The notes: a model not told the origin generated them from the letters alone. A DNA stretch of 8,376 nt from Corallincola sp. (GCA_017998495.1 JAGOCY010000043.1:1-8376), one strand, 5' to 3'; positions 1 to 7,309 are shown, counted from the first letter of the stretch. Program-made: numbers and translations.

Positions 1-151
1 CGGGACGGCGACGGTCGAGATCGATCTGCAGATCGGCGGCGTTCAGTTCCAGCCCCGGCGGGCAGCCATCGACAATGCAGCCCAGCGCTTGGCCGTGGCT
101 TTCGCCAAAGGTGGTGACGGTAAAGAGTCGTCCCAGAGTATTGCCTGACAT
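1..151 (-). CDS. aroC: Chorismate synthase, N-terminal 50 codons (partial; continues beyond the window's left edge)
   Basis: Chorismate synthase converts 5-enolpyruvylshikimate-3-phosphate to chorismate, the last step of the shikimate pathway, using reduced FMN in the cytoplasm. Only the N-terminus is present. It begins [10 protein letters not shown] and carries the family signature TTFGESHG at residues 13-20, followed by [11 protein letters not shown] and LDRRRP, all strongly similar to E. coli AroC. The ATG at 149-151 is preceded on the minus strand by AGGA about seven bases upstream, which fixes the start. The gene lies 34 bp downstream of prmB on the same strand, as in enterobacteria, so it is probably co-transcribed with prmB. 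No separate promoter or terminator is evident in the gap. Confidence 0.96.
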   Translation of the reverse strand, partial: MSGNTLGRLFTVTTFGESHGQALGCIVDGCPPGLELNAADLQIDLDRRRP

Positions 152-185
152 CGTGATCCTGTTCCGTTAGCTGAGCACAGTGGCG

Positions 186-1106
186 TCATTCAAAGTGGTC
201 GGCGTAGCGCATCAGCTCCGCCCGCGTCATCACAAAAACCCCGTCACCACCGCGGCTGAACTGCACCCAGTGGAAGGGGATATCGGGGAAGGCCTGCTCC
301 ATGTTGGGCCAGCTGGCCCCTACTTCACAGAACAGCACCCCATGTTCGGTCAAATGGTGGGGCGCCTCGCGCAGCAGGCGGCGCACCAGGTCCAGCCCGT
401 CTTCACCGGCGGCCAGCGCCAGTGCCGGCTCGTACTGGTACTCCGGCGGCAGCTCGTCCATCTCGCCATCCTCAACGTAGGGCGGGTTGGCGAGGATCAC
501 GTCATAGATCTCGGCCGGCAGCTCATCGAACAGATCCGAGGGCAGCGGGAACACCCGATCCGACAGCTGGTGGCGCTCGATATTCTCCTCGGCCACCGCC
601 AACGCCTCGGAGCTGATATCCACCGCATCGACCTCGGCATGGGGAAAGGCGACCGCCGCCGCGATGGCGATGCAGCCGGAGCCGGTACACATATCGAGAA
701 TGCGGCGCGGCGCCAGATTAACGTAGGGCTCGACATTGGCCGCCAGCAGCTCGGCCATCGGCGAGCGCGGGATCAGCACCCGCTCATCGACATAGAATTC
801 CAGCCCGGCAAACCAGGCCCGGTTAGTCAGATAGGGCAGCGGCATGCGCTCGTCGATACGGCGGCGGGCCAGTTCCAGAATGTCGCGCTTTTCCGACTCA
901 AGCAGGCGGCAATCGCTGATCTTGTTATCGGCATCGGGCGGCAGGTGGAGCACATGGGTGATCAGGGCCACCGCCTCATCCCAGGGGTTGTCGGTACCAT
1001 GGCCAAAATAGAGCTCGGCCGCGGTGAAGCGGCTGGTGAGAAAACGCACCAGATCGCGGATGGTGAGCAGCTGGCTGCACGCTTCGTCGATAATCGCCTT
1101 GTCCAT
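186..1106 (-). CDS. prmB: Ribosomal protein uL3 (L3) glutamine N5-methyltransferase PrmB
   Basis: PrmB is an S-adenosylmethionine-dependent methyltransferase that modifies a glutamine of ribosomal protein uL3 during large-subunit assembly; it is a paralogue of the release-factor methyltransferase PrmC. The 306-residue product has the usual family length. It shows GHGTDNPWDEA at residues 35-45, YLTNRAWF near 92-99, FYVDERVLIPRSP at 104-116, the SAM-binding motif DMCTGSG at 138-144, and the catalytic NPPY at 207-210 that holds the substrate glutamine. I chose the ATG at 1104-1106 because the protein then begins MDKAIIDEA, matching E. coli PrmB (MDKIFVDEA). The frame is open 21 codons further upstream, but that stretch would run into the smrB start and has no family counterpart. 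A purine-rich sequence (GGGAAAAGAAG) directly precedes the ATG. Divergent from smrB and upstream of aroC. Confidence 0.97.
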   Translation of the reverse strand: MDKAIIDEACSQLLTIRDLVRFLTSRFTAAELYFGHGTDNPWDEAVALITHVLHLPPDADNKISDCRLLESEKRDILELARRRIDERMPLPYLTNRAWFAGLEFYVDERVLIPRSPMAELLAANVEPYVNLAPRRILDMCTGSGCIAIAAAVAFPHAEVDAVDISSEALAVAEENIERHQLSDRVFPLPSDLFDELPAEIYDVILANPPYVEDGEMDELPPEYQYEPALALAAGEDGLDLVRRLLREAPHHLTEHGVLFCEVGASWPNMEQAFPDIPFHWVQFSRGGDGVFVMTRAELMRYADHFE

Positions 1107-1128
1107 CTTCTTTTCCCGTGGGTAGGAT
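1099..1128 (+). promoter_or_regulatory. Possible sigma70-type promoter for smrB
   Basis: TTGTCC at 1099-1104 and TAGGAT at 1123-1128 are separated by 18 bp; each matches four of six consensus bases for the -35 and -10 boxes. This would start transcription near 1135 and leave a leader of about 24 nt before the smrB ATG. The -35 box lies inside the first codons of prmB, which runs the other way. The matches are modest and could arise by chance. No comparably placed pair was found for prmB. Confidence 0.25.
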
Positions 1129-1158
1129 CGGGCCCTTGCCGCAACAGGAGCCAGGCCG

Positions 1159-1692
1159 ATGAGCAGCAACAGTGACGACGAGGATCCCCTCGCCCTGTTC
1201 CGTCAGGCCGCTGCGGGCGCCAAAAAGCTGCGGCAGGATACCATAGCCCCGCCCGCCGTGCGCCCCCGCCAAGCCCGCACCAGCGTCGACCTGAGCGAGC
1301 CGCTAGCGGCGCCGTTCTTTTTCTCCGAAGACTATCAACCGCTGCTGGATGAGCGTGGCTGCTGGCGGCGCGACGATGCCCCGGCCGATCTGCTGGCCCG
1401 TGCCCGCCGCGGTGAATGGCCGGCCGCACTGGTGCTGGATCTGCATGGCCTCGACCGGGCCACGGTCAAGCTGGAGCTGGCGGCATTGCTCGACCATGGC
1501 CAGCGCCGTCAGCATGACAGCGTGCTGGTGATCTGCGGCCGTGGCCAGGGCATTCTCAAGGACAAAGTGCCGGCCTATCTGGCTCAGCACCCGGCCGTGA
1601 TCGCCCTGTTACCGGCGCCGCGCAGCCAAGGCGGCCAGCATGCCGTGCTCGCCCTGCTCGACCACCCCGAAGCACCCTGGCGCCTGCGCTGA
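1159..1692 (+). CDS. smrB: Smr-domain endonuclease SmrB, ribosome-collision mRNA cleavage factor
   Basis: SmrB recognises collided ribosomes and cleaves the mRNA between them, which allows ribosome rescue by tmRNA. This 177-residue protein has the SmrB N-terminal pattern (ALFRQ near residues 12-16 and KLRQDTI near 23-29, compared with ALFRQ and KIKQDTI in E. coli) and a C-terminal Smr domain with LDLHG near residues 93-97, holding the conserved DLH. The second Smr motif, HGHG in E. coli SmrB, reads CGRGQG here: the histidine is a cysteine (codon TGC) while the G-x-G pattern remains. The end of the protein (LPAPRSQGGQHAVLALL) aligns with the E. coli AP..YGG..ALLVL region. The start is supported by AGGAG at 1146-1150, eight bases before the ATG. 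The position divergent from prmB matches enterobacterial smrB (formerly yfcN), which separates it from the paralogue smrA. Its stop is 8 bp from that of the convergent DUF748 gene. Confidence 0.92.
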   Translation: MSSNSDDEDPLALFRQAAAGAKKLRQDTIAPPAVRPRQARTSVDLSEPLAAPFFFSEDYQPLLDERGCWRRDDAPADLLARARRGEWPAALVLDLHGLDRATVKLELAALLDHGQRRQHDSVLVICGRGQGILKDKVPAYLAQHPAVIALLPAPRSQGGQHAVLALLDHPEAPWRLR

Positions 1693-1700
1693 GCGCTCTG

Positions 1701-4700
1701 CTATTTGACGCTATACAGCTTGAGGTTGACCGCCACCTGGGCATCCAGTGCCTGCTGGCCGCCACTGGCTTTGACCTGTTGCGTCGCCGCAGCCAGGCGC
1801 AGCTGGCCTGGAGGCACGCCGGCACTGGTCATGGCCACAACCACCGCCTCGGCACGCAGGGTGGCCAGCGCCTGCAGCTGACGCTCCTCGATCACCATGG
1901 TGGGTACCAGCCGGGTAGCCAGTAACTGGTAATAGGCCACATCGGCACTGGCATTGCCGATGCTGGCCGCCAGCGCCGACACCAGATCCGGCTCACGGCC
2001 ATTGGCCTTGGCAAACTCCGCCGCCACCTCGGCCATGGCCGCCTTGCCCAGCCGTTGCTCGGCCAGCAGCTGCAGCTGGTGCTGATATTCCGCCTCGGCC
2101 AGTGGCAACGGAGCAAACAGCTCGCTGGGGCCAACCCCACTGTCGAGCGCCTCAGCCAGCGCCACCCGCAGGGCCGAGCGCTGCAAGGCTTCAAGATCCA
2201 CCTGCGGGTCAAAACCGCCGACCACCTCCAGCCCCAGTTGCGGCCGCTGGCTCAGCACATCCGCCAACTTCAGCACCTTCTCGCGCTCGGCACCACGCAG
2301 ATTGGCCTGGCCCGGCAGGTAACTGACCTGCTCAGGTAGTGCCCCCTCCCCGCCAAACAGCTTGCCCAGAGCACGGAAGGGCGAGGTGACGATACCGGTG
2401 AGCAGGTTAACCACCGCCTTGCCGATCACCTCGCCATAACTGAACTCCGGGCTGTCCACATCACCACTGATCGGCAGGGCGATATCGATCTTGCCGTCGC
2501 TGTCACTGAGCAGGGCGATGGCCAGATCCAGCGGCAGACTGACCGCATCGGGGCTATCCACCTCGTCGCCGAGGGTCAGCCCCTGCAACACCACGGCATT
2601 GTCAGAGTTAAGTCTGCTGTTCTCCACCCGATACTGCAGATCGAGGTTGAGGCGACCGGCGGCGATCTTGCGGCCGGCAAAAGTGGCGGTGTAGGGCGAC
2701 AGCGGAGACAGCGCCAGATTGCGGAACTGCACCCCGATATCGCTGAACTGGCGTGGGGCTGCCGGTGCCAGCGAACCGCTGACCCGCGCTTCGCCATAGG
2801 GGGCGACCACCCCTTCCAGCTGCAAGGTGGCTCGCGCCTTGGTGGCCGACGAGATACCGCTGATCACGCCGTTGAAATCCTTGATGTTGGTGGCGAAGGG
2901 CAACACCAGACTGAGATCGGCAAAGTCGACGGCGCCATCGCTCACCTCAACCCGCTCCACCCGCACCAGCGGCAGCTCATCCCCCTCAGATGGTGGTTGC
3001 TTGTTAGCTGCCGACGGCTGGGCAGGCTCCGGCGGATTGCGCCGCAGCTGGCCCAAATTAGTACTGCGATCGCTGTAGATCACCACCTTGGCGCTGGGTT
3101 GACGCAACTTCACCTTGGCAATGTTGAGGTTGAACGGCTGGCCGACCATGGCCAGCCCATCGGCGCGCAACTGATGCCAGCCCACCACCGGCTCACCGCT
3201 ACTCTCCTCCACCAGTCGCACTTTACCGACGCTGACCGTACCGCCTAACAGCCAGCCCTGCTCACCGCCGACCTGTAGCGGCCCGTTGCTGTAGAGCCAT
3301 CCCTCCTCCAAACGCAGCACTGTGGCACTCGAAATCAACGGCTGCAGTGGCGTCAGGTCCATGCCTTCAATGCGATAGCGGCCATCAATGGCCAGGGTCG
3401 GCAGGTCGACCTTGCCATCAAACTGCCACTCACCCGCGCTGGCCTTACCGCTGCGTAACTGCACCACACTGCTGCCGCTCAGCGGCCACACCAGCGGGCT
3501 GGCACTGAGCGCCAGCTGGCGCCACTGATAGGCCAAGGCCGGCTGCAGGCTGTGGTCGCGCAGGTCGACACTGCCTTTGGCCAGCTTCAGCTGCTCCAGT
3601 CGCAACTGCCAGGGGGCTGGCGCAGCGGTAGGCGCGGTGGGGGCAGTCGCTGCTGCGGCTGACGCTTGGCGCGGGGTAAACAACGGCAGCAGGTTGAGTT
3701 GGCCGCCACCATCGCGCTCAACTGCCAGCTGCCAGTCGCTGATGGTCAGCGCCGCTAGGGTCAGCTGCTGACGGGCCAGATCGAGACGGCTGTCATCAAG
3801 CCGCAGCTGACCAACTGTCACCAGCGGCGGTTGGCCTTGAGCGCCGACCCGGCTGTCACTCAACCCCAGTGATTTGACCGCCAGCTGCAGCGCCAATGTG
3901 TCTCCCAGCGTCGCTTCACCACTGGCCTGCAGATCGATAGCGGCCACGCTGACCGCTAATGGCTTAACCATGCGCTCATCACGCAGATCCAGCGCCAGCC
4001 GCTTCAGCTCCAGCGCCCCAAGGGCAAACTGCCAAGGGGTGGCCCCCGCTGACGACGGCGCTGTGGGTTCGGCAGCAGGCGCCACGGCGCCAGCACCAAC
4101 CGCTGCTGGCGGCGGCGCTACCCCTGGCTGTTGAGCGCTGGCAACGGCGAGCAGCTGTTGCCAGTTGAGTGCCCCCTGCCCAGACCAGGCCACCGCCGCC
4201 TTGCCATCGGCCAAGGTCAGCTGCTCAACCCGTAGCTGTTGCTGCGGCCAGCTTAACGCCCCGCCCGTCAGCTGCAGCTGCTGCAGCTGCAACAGCGGCG
4301 CGCCGCCTTGGAGTTTCAACTCCAGCGCCGATAGCGCCAGCGACAGCTCACTCAGCGCCGCACTGGCAGCGACGGCTGGCTGCTGGTCATCACCGGGTTG
4401 CGCGGCTTGATAGGAGAACCGACTGGTTAAGGCCAGCTGGCCAGCCGGCGGCGCCAGATTGAGGTAACCGGCCCAATACCCCCAGCCGGTGGTCAAAGGC
4501 ACCGCTGCCAGCGTCAGCCGGCCATCAACGCTGAGCTTAGGCAGGCTGAGCTGACCATCGACCAGCACCATAGCGCCATCGACGAACTGCAACTGAATGG
4601 ACAGATCACCGGGTTCGGTACTCAGGGTGCCGAGGCGCTGGGCAGTGATCAGCGCACCATCGACCGCCAGCTCAAGCGCAGGAGTCACGGTCTGATCGCG

Positions 4701-5252
4701 CCAGCGCAACAATGGCGCCGACAGCTGCAACTCGTCGATCTGTAGCCGGGGCCAGCCGCCGTCTGTGGTGTCTGTCGCCGCAGGCTGGTCACTGGCCCAT
4801 AGCCAGGCCAGATCCAGCTGACCATCGGCGTGACGTTCAGCCGCCAGTTGCACGCCATCCGCCATCAGTTCGCTAACGACCCAGCCACGCTGGGTTAACG
4901 AGCGCCACCAGGCAACATTCAGATGCAGATGGTCAATCACTAGCGGCGGCTGGCCGGAGGCATCAGCCGGGCCCAAGGTGAGGCCGTCGAGGGTCAGGGC
5001 GCCGTCAAAGGGGTGAAAGCGGGCATCGGCCAGGGTGGCGGGCTGTTGCCACAAGCGCTCGGCCAGTTGCGGCCAGCCCCAGCGCAACAGCGGTGGCAGG
5101 GCCAGCAGGGTCAACAGCAGATAGAGCAGCAACAGCCCCACCAGCAACCGCACCAACCGCCGCCAGCGTGGCGCCACAGCCCACAAGGGCTGGCGACTGC
5201 GCTGCCAGCACTGGCCTAACCGGGCCCCCAAGGTCGAAAACTGAACTGTCAT
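1701..5252 (-). CDS. AsmA-like DUF748 envelope protein with an N-terminal membrane anchor
   Basis: A 1183-residue protein of the DUF748 family in the AsmA clan, which includes TamB, YhdP and YdbH in E. coli; these are thought to form inner-membrane-anchored periplasmic beta-rich structures involved in phospholipid movement to the outer membrane. Assigning that role here is inference. Visible parts: basic N-terminus, one hydrophobic segment at about residues 33-55, then a long run of short repeated beta-type elements (LxLxxLxL, LDLRD, LQLDD-like). Three Ala/Pro-rich linkers occur near residues 370-405, 530-547 and 738-760. The most conserved DUF748 block is near 830-965, including SPLSPYTATFAGR, LPISGDVDSPEFSYG and an amphipathic stretch ending FRALGKLFGG. 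A C-terminal stretch from about 970 (VSYLPGQANL) resembles the OmpA-like pattern typical of this family. The ATG is preceded by AGGA about nine bases upstream. The stop is TAG. It lies 51 bp downstream of the GGDEF gene, probably on the same transcript. Confidence 0.88.
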   Translation of the reverse strand: MTVQFSTLGARLGQCWQRSRQPLWAVAPRWRRLVRLLVGLLLLYLLLTLLALPPLLRWGWPQLAERLWQQPATLADARFHPFDGALTLDGLTLGPADASGQPPLVIDHLHLNVAWWRSLTQRGWVVSELMADGVQLAAERHADGQLDLAWLWASDQPAATDTTDGGWPRLQIDELQLSAPLLRWRDQTVTPALELAVDGALITAQRLGTLSTEPGDLSIQLQFVDGAMVLVDGQLSLPKLSVDGRLTLAAVPLTTGWGYWAGYLNLAPPAGQLALTSRFSYQAAQPGDDQQPAVAASAALSELSLALSALELKLQGGAPLLQLQQLQLTGGALSWPQQQLRVEQLTLADGKAAVAWSGQGALNWQQLLAVASAQQPGVAPPPAAVGAGAVAPAAEPTAPSSAGATPWQFALGALELKRLALDLRDERMVKPLAVSVAAIDLQASGEATLGDTLALQLAVKSLGLSDSRVGAQGQPPLVTVGQLRLDDSRLDLARQQLTLAALTISDWQLAVERDGGGQLNLLPLFTPRQASAAAATAPTAPTAAPAPWQLRLEQLKLAKGSVDLRDHSLQPALAYQWRQLALSASPLVWPLSGSSVVQLRSGKASAGEWQFDGKVDLPTLAIDGRYRIEGMDLTPLQPLISSATVLRLEEGWLYSNGPLQVGGEQGWLLGGTVSVGKVRLVEESSGEPVVGWHQLRADGLAMVGQPFNLNIAKVKLRQPSAKVVIYSDRSTNLGQLRRNPPEPAQPSAANKQPPSEGDELPLVRVERVEVSDGAVDFADLSLVLPFATNIKDFNGVISGISSATKARATLQLEGVVAPYGEARVSGSLAPAAPRQFSDIGVQFRNLALSPLSPYTATFAGRKIAAGRLNLDLQYRVENSRLNSDNAVVLQGLTLGDEVDSPDAVSLPLDLAIALLSDSDGKIDIALPISGDVDSPEFSYGEVIGKAVVNLLTGIVTSPFRALGKLFGGEGALPEQVSYLPGQANLRGAEREKVLKLADVLSQRPQLGLEVVGGFDPQVDLEALQRSALRVALAEALDSGVGPSELFAPLPLAEAEYQHQLQLLAEQRLGKAAMAEVAAEFAKANGREPDLVSALAASIGNASADVAYYQLLATRLVPTMVIEERQLQALATLRAEAVVVAMTSAGVPPGQLRLAAATQQVKASGGQQALDAQVAVNLKLYSVK

Positions 5253-5270
5253 GGCGTCATCCTGTTACCA

Positions 5271-5287
5271 CCGCGTCCGCGTCGCGG
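5271..5287 (-). other. Small GC hairpin between the GGDEF and DUF748 genes
   Basis: CCGCG at 5271-5275 and CGCGG at 5283-5287 can form a five-base-pair stem with a seven-base loop in the 51-bp gap. On the minus strand no T-run follows, so it does not look like an intrinsic terminator. It could be a chance GC-rich pairing or a weak processing or attenuation element. This argues mildly for read-through from the cyclase gene into the DUF748 gene. Confidence 0.2.
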
Positions 5288-5303
5288 ATTCTACCCCTGT
5301 TGC

Positions 5304-6521
5304 TCAGTCGCCGCGGCCAACCCTTTGTAACGACAGGTAGCCAGCATCAACCACACGATTCCGGCCAGCCGCCTTGGCCTGATACAGCCCTTGATCCGCC
5401 AGGGCCAGCAGTGCTGCCGGCGCCTCTGCGCTCAGGGGTTCGCTGGTCTCTGGCTGGCAGGCCACCCCAATGCTGATAGTCACCACCCCGCCGCGCGGAT
5501 GGGGCAGCGCCAGCTCCTCAATGCGCCGGCGCAGTTGCTCTGCCACCCGTAGCGCCCCTTCCTGGCTCATCACCGGCAGCAGCAGGGCGAACTCCTCACC
5601 GCCAATGCGGGCAGCGAAGTCCTCTTTACGCCGGGCCATAGCCGCCAGCAGTCGAGCCACCTGACGCAGCGTGTCATCACCGGCCTGATGGCCAAACCCG
5701 TCGTTATAGGCCTTGAAATGGTCAACGTCGACCAGCAGCAGGGCCAGCGGCGCACCGGCTCGGGCACAGAGCTGGCTATGGCTGGCGAACTGCTCATCAA
5801 AATAGCGCCGGTTGTAAAGCTCCGTCAGCGAATCACGCTGGGCTAGCCAGGTCAGCCGCGCCTGGGCCACCTGCAACTGCTGGGTCTGCTCCTCCAGCAG
5901 GCGGGTGGTAAAGAAATCACGGCGGCTGTCATATTCACGCTCATAACAGCTGATCAGCGCCAGCACGGTCACCGCCAGGCAGATCGCCAGGTTGTTGATG
6001 GTGACGCTGCGCGTCGCTTGGGCCTCTGGCACCAGCAGCAACAGACTGTAGCTGAGCAAGGCCAGAGCGATGGTCAGCAGCGAATAGCGAAAGGTCAGGC
6101 GCGACAGGGTGGCGGCAAAGAGCACCACCAGCAGAGTGCCACTTTGATATTCAGGCACACCATCGCGAGCGGCCAGCAGGCCGATATAGATGATGGCGCC
6201 GTTGATCAGCAACAGGCCGAAACTCTCCAACGGCATGATGAATGGCCGCCCCCACGGGCGGGTGGAGCAGTGCAGCATCACCAGCAGCAGCGTGGCCACT
6301 GCCAAGCGCACCGCCAGCACGCTGTACAGGTGCGCGCCCAGTAACAGCCAGTCGGCGATGGCGAACAGAACAAACAGCAGCAGGCCGAACAGCAGGTAAC
6401 GCATCGCCTTGCTGGCATAAACGGCAAAGTAGAAATGGCGGAACTGGGTCTCGCGTGGCTCGCGAAAGCGCAAGCGGCGCAGCTCATCCACTGGCAGGCC
6501 GTTATCGATACGACGCCCCAT
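5304..6521 (-). CDS. Membrane-bound diguanylate cyclase (six-helix N-terminal region plus GGDEF domain)
   Basis: It makes cyclic di-GMP from two GTP; this second messenger usually promotes biofilm formation and reduces motility. The 405-residue product starts with a cytosolic basic segment (1-40). About six hydrophobic helices follow at roughly 42-62, 66-86, 101-117, 128-140, 147-164 and 172-192. I do not recognise this as a named sensor domain such as MASE1 or 7TM. A helical linker (about 195-228, Gln-rich) leads into the GGDEF domain, which opens with RDSLTELYNRRYF at 229-241, has DVDHFKAYND at 265-274 and the active-site GGEEF at 307-311. RKED at 298-301 is an RxxD inhibitory I-site at the expected spacing. 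No EAL domain follows, so this should be a synthase rather than a phosphodiesterase. The ATG at 6519-6521 has GGAG about ten bases upstream. The HAD gene ends 87 bp upstream and the DUF748 gene begins 51 bp downstream. Confidence 0.92.
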   Translation of the reverse strand: MGRRIDNGLPVDELRRLRFREPRETQFRHFYFAVYASKAMRYLLFGLLLFVLFAIADWLLLGAHLYSVLAVRLAVATLLLVMLHCSTRPWGRPFIMPLESFGLLLINGAIIYIGLLAARDGVPEYQSGTLLVVLFAATLSRLTFRYSLLTIALALLSYSLLLLVPEAQATRSVTINNLAICLAVTVLALISCYEREYDSRRDFFTTRLLEEQTQQLQVAQARLTWLAQRDSLTELYNRRYFDEQFASHSQLCARAGAPLALLLVDVDHFKAYNDGFGHQAGDDTLRQVARLLAAMARRKEDFAARIGGEEFALLLPVMSQEGALRVAEQLRRRIEELALPHPRGGVVTISIGVACQPETSEPLSAEAPAALLALADQGLYQAKAAGRNRVVDAGYLSLQRVGRGD

Positions 6522-6608
6522 TGCGCGACTCCGCGTGTCTCCAGGTCACCAAGGATAGCCGCTCGCCCTACCCGGCTGCCGCGCGCGCAATCACGTTAAC
6601 GCCAGCCA

Positions 6609-7109
6609 TCAGCAATTTACCCGCCACCAATCAAGCAGTTGCTTGTGGTGCCAAGCATCGGGCCGGGCGTTGCCGCCCGCTTCCACCAGCCACAGCGCGT
6701 GTAGCTGGCAGCGCCGCGGCATGGCTACATCGTTCACCGGGTCATTGCCCAGATGCAGCAGGCGCGACGGAGGGCTACCGGTATCGTCGAGCAGCTGCTG
6801 CCAGAACTGTGCGTCGCCTTTGCCACAGCCCAGGTGCTGACGGCACCAGATCTGCTGAATCAGTGGCGCCAGCCCCACCCGCGCCAGCGCCCGGCGGATC
6901 GCGGCCTCGTCGGACTCGCTGGCATTGCTGGTCAGGCCGATCTTGACCCGCCCTTGCAACCACTGCAGCAGCTCAAGGGCCCCCGGGATCAGCTGCACCT
7001 GCGGCCATTGCCACATCAGGCCCGTTTGCCCCGGCAAATCGGCCATCAAGGTATCGCCCCAGTCAAACAGCAGCCAATCGAGCGCCGCCAGCACTGGTGG
7101 TGTGTTCAA
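6609..7109 (-). CDS. Small HAD-superfamily hydrolase-like protein, substrate unknown
   Basis: A 166-residue HAD-fold protein. Motif I is LFDWGDTL with the nucleophile Asp16; the usual second Asp (two residues on, the acid/base) is Gly18, followed by Asp19 and Thr20. Motif II is LTSN at residues 59-62, the motif III lysine is probably Lys97 in CGKGD, and motif IV is HLGNDPVND at 119-127. The cap is very small or absent, since motif I to motif II spans about 40 residues. DWGDT/DWGGT forms of motif I occur in other HAD families, so this is not simply decay, but phosphatase activity is not assured. I place the start at TTG (7107-7109): it overlaps the stop of the upstream ribbon-helix-helix gene as TTGA and has GGAG seven bases upstream. 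A GTG five codons in is the alternative. Probably translated by coupling to the upstream gene. Confidence 0.85.
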   Translation of the reverse strand: MNTPPVLAALDWLLFDWGDTLMADLPGQTGLMWQWPQVQLIPGALELLQWLQGRVKIGLTSNASESDEAAIRRALARVGLAPLIQQIWCRQHLGCGKGDAQFWQQLLDDTGSPPSRLLHLGNDPVNDVAMPRRCQLHALWLVEAGGNARPDAWHHKQLLDWWRVNC

Positions 7110-7309
7110 GGTTGGTCTCCATCATCGTCCACGCCGTCAATGAACACCTGCTCGCGCCAATCAGGCCCCAACTGCTGTTCGATGTAATCACGGATGAACT
7201 TGCGCACCAGCTGCGACGGAGTGACATCCGCCTGGGCACAAAGACGCTCAAATACCGCTTTTTTCTTGGGGTCGATGAGCAGGGTCAGACGGGCAGTTCG
7301 ACTTTCCAT
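7106..7309 (-). CDS. Ribbon-helix-helix (CopG/MetJ-like) small protein, putative DNA-binding regulator
   Basis: A 67-residue protein with the layout of a ribbon-helix-helix repressor: a beta strand at about residues 3-12 ([10 protein letters not shown]), helix A at about 13-28 ([14 protein letters not shown]) and helix B at about 31-47 starting [15 protein letters not shown] short acidic tail ends [10 protein letters not shown]. Such proteins bind DNA as dimers through the paired strands, and many act as autorepressors or antitoxins. I chose the ATG at 7307-7309, which puts the strand at the N-terminus as usual. The frame is open upstream, and another ATG at 7346-7348 would add 13 residues. 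The ribosome binding site for either is weak. The gene is divergent from dauA and overlaps the HAD gene by 4 bp. The target is unknown; its own promoter region is the natural first guess. Confidence 0.75.
   Translation of the reverse strand: MESRTARLTLLIDPKKKAVFERLCAQADVTPSQLVRKFIRDYIEQQLGPDWREQVFIDGVDDDGDQP
7117..7120 (-). promoter_or_regulatory. Ribosome binding site that decides the TTG start of the HAD gene
   Basis: GGAG on the minus strand, seven bases before the TTG at 7109-7107 and inside the last codons of the ribbon-helix-helix gene. With the four-base TTGA overlap it supports TTG rather than the in-frame GTG at 7094-7092 as the start. Confidence 0.6.

Noticed and set aside
1107..1169. 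21-codon upstream extension of prmB
   Set aside because: The extension overlaps the smrB start, has no family counterpart, and the internal MDKAIIDEA start aligns with E. coli PrmB.
180..1175. Plus-strand 331-codon open frame antisense to prmB
   Set aside because: It lies wholly opposite a well-supported gene, its composition (rich in Gln, His, Arg, Gly) is typical of the complement of GC-rich coding sequence, and it matches no family I know.
4269..4293. CAGCTG/CTGCAG-rich near-palindrome
   Set aside because: It encodes the LQLQQLQL stretch of the DUF748 protein; the apparent symmetry follows from alternating Leu and Gln codons and is not evidence of a site.
6522..6608. Possible hairpin (AGCCG ... 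CGGCT) or promoter in the HAD-GGDEF gap
   Set aside because: The stem is only 5 bp with an 11-base loop and no T-run, and I found no acceptable -35/-10 pair on the minus strand; in DNA this GC-rich such short pairings are expected by chance.
6242..6946. Plus-strand 234-codon open frame across the GGDEF and HAD genes
   Set aside because: It spans two supported genes on the other strand and the gap between them, is rich in Ala, Arg and Pro, and shows no motif.
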